NCBI GenBank assembly: GCA_948567375.1
Contig: OX419759.1
Span: forward strand, 61,904,593-61,968,592
Direction of reading: 5' to 3'
Source: Lunularia cruciata
Lineage: Eukaryota > Streptophyta > Marchantiopsida > Lunulariales > Lunulariaceae
Length of the DNA stretch: 64,000 nucleotides
Numbering within the stretch: position 1 is the first letter of the stretch; every line of letters begins with the position of its first letter. Positions 56,290 to 64,000 of this stretch are shown here, piece after piece. Below the pieces are notes generated by a model. It saw only the letters and a list, made by a program, of their open reading frames with translations. It was not told where the DNA came from and did not search any database. The translations under genes were made by a program, and so were the position numbers.

Positions 56290-58350
56290 TGTGGAATCTT
56301 TGGAGGACAACAATACACCTTCTGAGTCAAAATTGGAATTGGGAAGTAAAGAGGGAGATAACCACAATTTTGAGGGTACTCCTATTGTGGCTCCAATACT
56401 TGTGGATTAGGAGAAACAACTTTCTCTAGCCATGGTGCAGCCACCCACAAGGCAAGCAACTTCCTTCTCCAAGATTGAAATCTCTTTTAATAAAGAGGGA
56501 GGCAATGCAAAGCCAAGTATGGAGGTGCAATCCGCTCCCATAATAGTAGTAGAGCTAGACATACCAAATGAGCATATTCTAGTGATAGAAAGTACTTAGG
56601 TGGATGAAAGGAGGACATCCCAATATCACAATTGCCAAAGACTGCTCCTCCAATACAAGAATTGGAAGTGGAGATGATGCAGGTTCTGATTGTTGTACCA
56701 CTAGAGGAACAAAGAGTGGAAGCTCCAACCCAAAAACCAATAACCAAGGATGCTTGAGCAATATCAGCTCAATCAAGTGGAGGGAAATCAATTGAGCAGG
56801 GATAATTCTAATGTGCTGAAAATGACCAAGAAGGAGATAATCCCTAGTTTTGACATATTGTGTGTGGTACCACCCATTGTTACCAAAACTGTGGTAGCAT
56901 TTGAAGCAGCAGTTGTCAAACAAACAGAGGAAGGGAAGGGAGAAGCATAAAGCTCCCAAGTGGCGCTCATAGTGGAGAGCATCAACTTGAGATCACCTGC
57001 CTAGAAGGGAAGATGTGCAAGTCCAAAAAGGCAAGGAAACTTGATCGGGACCAAATTTGGAGGGACGTGCAGGGCCTGCACTAAATTATCTACCTTTGTT
57101 TTTGTGTGTCATTCAAGTGTTGGGGCTGGTGTTGAAGGCTCTAGAGTAACTGCTTCCCACTAGCCAAGAGATAGACCATATAGTGAAATTTTTTTGGTGA
57201 TAGATAGAGTTTCTACATTATCACATTCAAACTGCCATTTGGGAAAAGTTGGAAGTGTAGAAGGAATTGTGTGATGTAAAGGGTAGTATTGCATAGTCTA
57301 AAGTTCAAATCACTACTACTACAAAAAAATATAAGTACCAAGAACAATGTCTAAGCCAAGGAGATAACCATGCTTGCAATAGTTGAGGAGAAGGATTGTT
57401 CATATGACTAGGTTCAAGAAAATTATGATGAGAATGAGTCCAAAAGTGAATGATAGCCTAAGGTCCAAGAACTAGAAATGCAACTAGGGAGAATGAACTG
57501 CATTGTAAGAAGGAGGAGTATAATTATTTCTCAAAGAGCTATAAAATATGGAAGAAAGATGATGATGATCTGCTAGGAAAATACAAGGAAGATTTGCAAA
57601 GTACCAAGGCTGAGGTCATGGTACTAGAGCTTGTGCAACCTAGCACAATAAGGTATTCATGGACATTCAAGGCAGCTCAAGAGAAGAAGCTAAGCAATAA
57701 GGATGAAAAAAATCACTCAGATGAAGGAAGAAGTAATCAGGTCTTGATTATGGATCACCAAATTAGATTCAACCTTGTTAACAATCTTGGGTGAGATCTA
57801 AGTATCATGTTGAGGAGATGAAGAAGAAGTATGAAGAGTAGTTGGGTGCTTCGATAAGAAATTATTGTCCTTAAAATGGGAAATAGAGGCCCTCCGGCTC
57901 CATGGTGGTAAGGACCATCAAGCCCGTAGTGCTGATAGTGAAAAGGCCCAAATGTGCATTGATGAATTGACCATGAGTATCAATGATAATGAAGAAAAGA
58001 AGCAAATTCTTTGTGTGCAGGTCAAGCATGAAGTAGAGATGGCACTACAATCCAAATAAGACATGTTGGATGTAGAACAAACAAGGGTTCTTCCTATCAT
58101 GAAGGATGCTACAAATCAACTTAAAGTGCAAGTTGAAAAATTGGTTGTGATCTAGGCTCACTAAAAAAATTGAGAGAGCTAAAGTAAGAGATTTATGCTT
58201 TGGAGGCAAAATTTATCTGAGCAAGCAATTGGCCAAGTTGGCTGAGTGATTGTAGATGCATACTAATGCATAATTCAAGGAGGGTTTAGCAAATGTCCAC
58301 CAAGAATATGAGGGGTATCACAAACGCATCAAGGAGTTGATTTAAAGGTG
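56290..58350 (+). pseudogene. F1b LTR charged and coiled-coil remnant
   Basis: Acidic and Lys-rich open stretches followed by heptad-like sequence (CIDELTMSINDNEEKKQILCVQVKHE near 57955-58030, in parts). The place and composition match 1797-3497 in the F1 LTR. Many breaks. Confidence 0.45.
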
Positions 58351-58433
58351 TAAAGGTGAGGTCAGATTGGTGTAGTAGGAACCACACTATGATTGTAAAT
58401 TATGTGCATATGTATAGTGAGTCACAATCATCA

Positions 58434-58640
58434 AAGTCAACCATCATTATGATGAGACAATATCATGGTGGGAGATCATTGGAGTCAGCCATCATTGGGG
58501 TGGGAGACCATCAGAGTCAAATATCATCAGGGTGGGGTGCTATCAACATCCTAATGACATCCCACCTTGATGATGGCTGACTCTGATGACTAATGGCACT
58601 CCAATGATGGTTGATTCTGATGGATCATCATTGGAGTGGT
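58434..58640. repeat. Imperfect inverted repeats around ATCATCAGAGTCA units
   Basis: TCAACCATCAT (58438 onward) is matched in reverse complement by ATGATGGTTGA (about 58602), and GTCAGCCATCA (about 58474) by TGATGGCTGAC (about 58571). Short direct units (GGAGTCA, AGAGTCA with ATCAT) also recur. It could form a long imperfect hairpin. Confidence 0.65.
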
Positions 58641-60085
58641 ATCACTCTTGAGTATGACAATTGTATAGATCCTTTGTATGATTGTATGGATATACAATAG
58701 ACACTTTTGTAGTGCCATTTCATTGGGACCATTTTCCAGATGCCTAGGTGGAGCTTGTGACTAATAGAGTGTCCAATAAGTGTTTGTTGTAGGTCATGCC
58801 TTCATAGCAATTAATTGGTCTTACAAGGTATGCACATTACTGTTAACCTTAATTAGCTCAAAGTTACGTATGAGATCATGGCATTGCATAAACATGGATG
58901 TGTATCTTCTTTTTGTAGTAGAAGGTAGTATAAGGAGCATCACTCCGACATAATATAGGTTCAGTTTCAAAATTCCAAGTGACATGTTTTTTGTCCAAAT
59001 TATGTATGTGCAATCTTTTGCTTGTGTGTATGCAAGTTGGGTTCTATCTTGAGGATGATGCATGTGGACCTCTAAGGTCCTAAGTGTATCAATTTTAGTG
59101 TTGTGCATGTTTTGTGATAATTGGATTGAGTAGTGGTGAGTAACTCAAAATACAAATGTGAGTGTTGGAGTGCGGGTGGGCATTCAAGCTGAACCAGAGT
59201 GTTGGATCCAGGGTGGTTCTGAAGAATTAGGGCAATACATTCAACATTAGGGCAATACATTCAACAGCCATGATGATTGTGAGTATTGTGGAGTATCACA
59301 TGTAATAAAAAATAGTATCATAAACCTACAACATAGCGGTAGAAATGCCTAATGGGAAGGGTAGAATGTTTTAGTTAGCTCTATGGTATGCACAATATAG
59401 GTAACTGCTCAGAAGAGACCTTGAGACCATTGGTCATTAGAATAGCCTGAACAATCACCTTCAAGAGCACCTTAGTGGCATATCTTTCATAGAAGTGATT
59501 TGACTGTTTTGATTTTTTGTATTGTACCATTGTGGGTTGCATTTTCTCTTTTGAGAATAGTTCCTTCTCAAGAGGATAAAGACATAATTATAGACAAACT
59601 GTGATAAAGTGACAATTTTTCTTCACATCTAGACATTTCCAAACTATTGTGTATGTCATTCTTACCAATTGGGATACTCTGAACACGGGAAGTACCATAG
59701 AATCAAAAGGCTTGGGCAAGTGGCTACACACAATGACAAATTTACAGCTATGACTTCTAGGAGGAGTGGTATGCAATTAAAAATGCAAAGTCCTCAGATG
59801 GAGATGCACTCAAAGTGAAGTGAACCATCATGTTTAGGGGTCTTATTGGACAAATTTGTAGTGCAATGAAATATTTGGAGTTCCTTTTTTTGTAGTGCCC
59901 CACAAGGGATGACACTACAATCTTTTGGGAGTGATCATTGCTCAAAAGGTCAAATAAAAGAATTAATTCAAATTATGACATTGTGACACGTCCCTTCATT
60001 CTTAGTCATTTCCAACTAGTGTCCTCATGGGAACAATCTATTCTTACTATTTATACTATTAGTATATAAACATTGGGCTGTCACA

Positions 60086-62060
60086 TGCTTTTTACCACCA
60101 TTTTTGGGAATACACTCCTTGGAGTGGCCAAGAGTGAAGTTGTACAAGGCAATGAATGTCATCAAAGAACTCAGTACCTAGAGCCAAGTTGAGAGTATTT
60201 TATAGAAATCAGAAGTGCACCATTAAGAGGCATTCAGCTAATGAGAGAAAAGCTCAAGAAGAATCTCACTACCTTGAGGGGAAAACTATACCAAATATTG
60301 CACTATTTTCAAGCATCCATCCTTGCAAAAAATTAGTACTAGATACTGCACTAACTTTCCAACATTTGCCTTGTAGAAGGGTGAACTTGGACCTGTAGAT
60401 ATACCCAACCACTTGTATTTAGGGCCAATCCACCTAACTGATTATTTACAAGCAATGGTGACCAAGGAGAAATTTCTCCCAAGGATACTAGAGGAGGCCA
60501 TTTGGAGGTGACAACAAGGAGAGCAGGTACCATTGATCCCCAAAGGCCTCTTTGATGATGACCTGGACGGTAAAGTTTCTTTGGAGGTCAAGCTCACAAT
60601 CAATAATCTGAAAGACCCCAAAGATCTCTAGCACAATGCATTGTGTCCATTCATAGCATATAGTGAAGGCTTTATCAGTAGTGTACTGGATGGGGATTTA
60701 TTTTGTTACTCACCTATGAGGGAAAGCTTTACCCATATTCCAACTTTCATCACCCTCAAGATAGCAGACCATGCCCACTTCACATGACAAAGCTACCAAA
60801 AGTTCAAGGGAAAGGATGAGAAGGAAGATCCTTAAACCTTCATGAAGGAGTCTGAGGCCATCAAAGAGGATAGCCAACAAAGAGGATGTGTTTTTTGGCA
60901 CACTTTGGATATATCAAAGCCTACTAAGAAATAAGGCAAGGAATTGATATATGCATGTAAGTCAAGATCTTGCTGACATCAAGGATTGGCCAATAGTAAA
61001 GAGTCAATTCCTAGATTTCTTCTAAGAATTGGAGTATGAGGTGAATATCTTTGCCACACTCAGTAGTGTAGAATGCAAGAAGAACAAGAAGATGCAAGAC
61101 TATATGGAAAGGTTCAAAAGCCTTTTGATTAGAGTACCAAGGCAGTGTGCTACCTTGAGATACTTGGATACAAGAAATGGTGTAATTCCTAGGAGGACTC
61201 CTTGTAAAGCTTTGGGTCTTTGCCAAGGAATGAGATCATGACATACTACCTAGAGTGATCAAGGCAATAGAACTACATGATTTGGCTCAGATGACCCCCT
61301 TGAGTGAACCCCACCAAATTCAAAATGTAAAGAAACCAAAGAAAAGATCAACTTGACTATCAGCCAGTTTGTCCTTGGAATCTTTAGAAGAGAAGAAGGA
61401 ACAAAAGAAGGAAACGTAAGGTGTTCAAAGACCCAGAATGAATGTCAGCCCAAAGACTCCTACTCAACTAGGAATGCACTTGGAGGAACTCATCAAGGAG
61501 TTTGCCAATTTTCAAGTACAAATGGTTGATGCAAAGGAGAGGTGAAAATTCCCTTTGTATACTTGGGCAAATATTTGGTGCACAACTTGTGATAAGTCAA
61601 TATGCCAATACAAAAATGCTTTTTGGTGCATCCTTCCACTTTTGTAAACCAAGTTGAATGGGACTCTCCATGGGAAGAACAAGAGTACTACGTAGAGGAG
61701 GAAGATCAAGTGTTTGACATACATGAAGTACCTCCCAATGCAACTCCTATCCTCCCATTACTATTCCATAATATGTACAAAGGGAGTATGCCACAATGAA
61801 TCCCAAGAAAGGATTCTACCTCTTAGGCAAACCATCTCCCCACCATATTACAATTGTGGTGTGCCAGGGCATTGAGCTTTTCAATGCCCTAAGCCAAAAA
61901 GTAGATACAATATGCTCCCTTGTGTGGAAATTGCAAGGCAAGTGATCATGTGTTGGTTGATTGTTCCCGACCACCTGTTCTGAAGCCATCGATAAGGTTT
62001 GTACCAACTCTACCTTCTATGCATGAGGATACAAATGCCCATTGCATGACTCAACTTTTG
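60086..62060 (+). pseudogene. F1b gag leader and gag
   Basis: After a short leader, gag-like blocks appear: EYEVNIFATLSSVECKKNKK near 61030 and MQDYMERFKSLLIRVPRQC near 61095 match the F1 copy 3 gag. A knuckle-like NCGVPGH segment lies near 61855 and a full CX2CX4HX4C knuckle (CGNCKASDHVLVDC) at 61923-61964. The sequence stops resembling F1 at about 62060. Broken. Confidence 0.65.
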
Positions 62061-62089
62061 TGAGTTCTTCCTTTCTCCAATATATCCAT

Positions 62090-62460
62090 TTGTAGCCAAT
62101 TGTCTTAATTTTTATATGTAATTTTTTCAAGTCTCTAAGTTTGATTTTGGGCCCAAGAATTCATCTCCTCTTCCATTGCACCATGCCATCTTTGACACTC
62201 TTGATCTTGCATCACCTCCTCATATGAAGATGACTCACCATTCTCAATGAGAACTGCATAAGCTACAAATGAATGCTCATATTTATTTGGAGGTCTTTGA
62301 TCTCTATCTTGATACCTGTGTTCGAGTATAACTTCCTAGCTTTTCTCTTCTGATGGATCTGCAATGTATAGAGCTATTTTTATTTCAAGTACAATCAATT
62401 TATCAAGGACTTGGTCATACACCAACTCTCCAATTTTTACCAAAAGCTTTGATGTTTAGT
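62090..62460 (-). mobile_element. Copia fragment: start of reverse transcriptase
   Basis: The minus strand reads DQRPPNKYEHSFVAYAVL (a typical Copia pre-RT RPPxxY linker), then ECQRWHGAMEEEMNSWAQNQT, the standard Copia opening of RT (AMEEEMxSL...NxTW). Short and degraded, no LTR recognised. Confidence 0.75.
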
Positions 62461-62589
62461 CTGCATTCATTACATTATAAAACATTTATTTGATTTATTA
62501 CATTGTGCAACACTTCATCGACAAGATTTATTCAAATCGTGCTAATAAATTCAGATTAACTACCTCCCACTCATCATTACTCTTGTCCT

Positions 62590-63085
62590 TGGGTTTCTTG
62601 CTTGGCTTCTTGTATAACAAGAGCTGCACACACGAGTTGCTCACAAAAACGTCATGTAACTCAAGGCAAGTCTACGCTGTACAGGTTGTGCAATTATTGT
62701 AAATCAAAGGCTCGTTATGAGAAGACTTGTTTTAAGAAAAAAACTAATATTCAATCAGATAAACTCACTCAACATAACTATATTGGGAAGTATTTCTATT
62801 CTGGAGATCATCTACTAACGATGACTCATACAACTTCATTCGATGACCAAGAAGAGTGGTTCATCAACTTTGGATGTTCAAACCAGATGGCGCATCAGCA
62901 TACTACATTCATTTCCAAACTACCATTATCTGAATTTTTTGGTGGTGATTACGGGCAATAACACTAAATATATTATCACTCATATGCATTCTCAACACCA
63001 TCGTGGAATTTTAGGAAAATTCCTTCAATTACCTACAATCATCAAGAACATAGTTTTTAGTTTCTGTTGGTCAAATTATTGAGAA
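62590..63085 (+). mobile_element. Copia fragment: gag zinc knuckle and protease
   Basis: CNYCKSKARYEKTCFKKK is a Copia Gag knuckle (H replaced). EEWFINFGCSNQMAHQHTTF is the protease active-site region (usually WxxDSGCSNHM), and NTKYIITHMHS with PTIIKNIVFSFCW is the usual Copia continuation (VLHVPxxxKNLLSV). Plus strand, opposite to the neighbouring Copia piece. Degraded. Confidence 0.75.
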
Positions 63086-64000
63086 GGTTCAGGTTGATTT
63101 AATTAGAGTGGTGTTTTTATTAACAAATATGATGAATATGTTGTTTCAGAAATGTAAATTTGGATCAAAAATAGAGAGGATGTTTAAGCATCAAAATCAC
63201 TAATGCTACAAATAAAAATGCTATGATTGTTCATAGTTTTACTATCCTTTCATATCTTGAGATGTGGTAAGAGAAAGTACCGGAAACCTACAAAAATTGA
63301 AGATATTACCTACCTCAAATCTAATTGCGGGTTCTTCTAATCTAGGTAATATAGGTCTTCCAACATCTTTAGATTACCATACTTTTATTAGTATGTTACG
63401 AAATGACACAATATTTCTGATTACCATGTTACGATATGAGACAATATTCCACCAGAACTTCTGAGCTTCTGAGTTTCCACCAGAAACTCAAGCAATTTCT
63501 TACACTTTCTTTTGGCACCCGGTCTGTGCAATGTCGTGTAAAATACTTTCATAATGGAACCAGCAGATTTCCCAAAAGGACGCCACTCTTTCATGATCGT
63601 CCACACAGTCTGACGAAATGGCAGATACATTAATTACACGGTTTACATCGTCTCAGCTGCATGTTCAGGTATGATTACCAGCAGTGCCCAAACTGTCGTT
63701 GTGTATATCCTAGAGCTACGAAGATTATCTATTATAATGTCCTCTAAATTTCCCTTGTAATAGTGCTACCATGAAACTTACTGTGAAACCATAACAGTGC
63801 TGCCATGGAACTTACAGTGAAACAAGAGGTTCTTTTGATATGCTGGTGCTCACTTGCAAGATCTCGAAATTAAACTTAATATAACGTTATTGCTCACGAC
63901 CAGGGGTATTCCACTTCTTTCATCGGACCGATCGTACACGTTATAAGGCGGCGAGATAGATCATGGCGTCTGTTTTGGCCCATGCTTAGCTGAATCAATG
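63086..64000. other. Unassigned sequence at the right edge
   Basis: No gene recognised. 63086-63420 may be more worn Copia sequence. A 69-residue minus-strand stretch at 63421-63630 (a VWTIMKEWRPFGKS block, Lys/Arg-rich) has no family I know. 63640-64000 has a 34-bp tandem duplication and somewhat higher GC near the end, with a short ATGGCGTCTG start at 63963 that stops within nine codons. It could be the edge of non-repeat host sequence, but there is no firm support. Confidence 0.3.
63758..63825. repeat. 34-bp tandem duplication
   Basis: AGTGCTACCATGAAACTTAC is followed about 34 bp later by AGTGCTGCCATGGAACTTAC, each leading into GTGAAACC/GTGAAACA. Two diverged copies. Confidence 0.75.

Larger units (their letters stand above)
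54919..60085 (+). repeat. F1b LTR, about 5.2 kb
   Basis: TGTAGTAGCACAC follows the purine tract and GGGCTGTCACA at 60085 precedes a gag leader, so the stretch between behaves as one LTR. It holds an ORF related to the F1 LTR ORF (about 55786-56064), acidic repeats (56290-56950), a coiled-coil region (57480-58350), an inverted-repeat patch (58434-58640) and a long non-coding tail. Unrecognised insertions could inflate the length; no second LTR of this copy is in the window to check. Confidence 0.55.

Noticed and set aside
54919-62060. CRISPR-like or satellite array
   Set aside because: No regular spacing or constant repeat; the repeats are irregular and local.

Overview
The window is a plant nuclear genome segment made almost wholly of nested LTR retrotransposons. 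No intact host gene, tRNA or rRNA is visible. Plant origin is inferred from the families: Tat/Athila-like Ty3/gypsy elements (one with a primer site resembling tRNA-Asp), a chromodomain-bearing chromovirus with a tRNA-iMet primer site, and Copia pieces. The very long LTRs, deep nesting and old AT-rich remains suggest a large, slowly purged genome such as a gymnosperm or fern. That is a guess, not something the sequence proves.

Four families are named here. F1 is a Tat/Athila-like family with LTRs of about 3.2 to 3.7 kb that hold coding remnants; a relative, F1b, seems to have an LTR near 5.2 kb. F2 is a Tat/Athila-like family with about 690-bp LTRs and an extra zinc-knuckle ORF before gag. 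F3 is a chromovirus with about 425-bp LTRs full of heat-shock-element-like palindromes. F4 is a young element at 31401-41316 on the minus strand and is the outstanding object in the window.

Layout: 1-4275 is the 3' end of an F1 copy and its LTR, apparently inserted in an F3 copy (4276-5387). That F3 copy appears to sit in the LTR of an F2 copy (5388-14795), which is also split by a full-length F3 copy (8237-13940). From about 14.8 to 53.8 kb is an F1 array (pol, LTR, gag-pol, LTR part, pol, LTR). It was later hit by F4, by a solo LTR (41541-42276) and by a full-length F2 copy (44106-51932). An F2 LTR piece (53830-54104) and an F1b copy (54105-62060) follow, then two Copia fragments and about 0.9 kb of unassigned sequence.

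F4 carries Gag with two zinc knuckles, a retropepsin, a DNMT3/DRM-like cytosine-5 DNA methyltransferase, RT, RNase H, a DDE integrase and a C-terminal PHD finger, in that order. Its repeats are arranged P-internal-Q-P-Q, a split-direct-repeat layout like that of PAT-type DIRS elements, yet it has a DDE integrase and a 4-bp target duplication. The two P copies differ at about 2 of 448 positions and the two Q copies look identical, so the insertion is recent. It has about four breaks. The MTase (a possible chromatin writer) plus PHD finger (a possible histone reader) suggest an element that may mark or sense chromatin; that role is inference.
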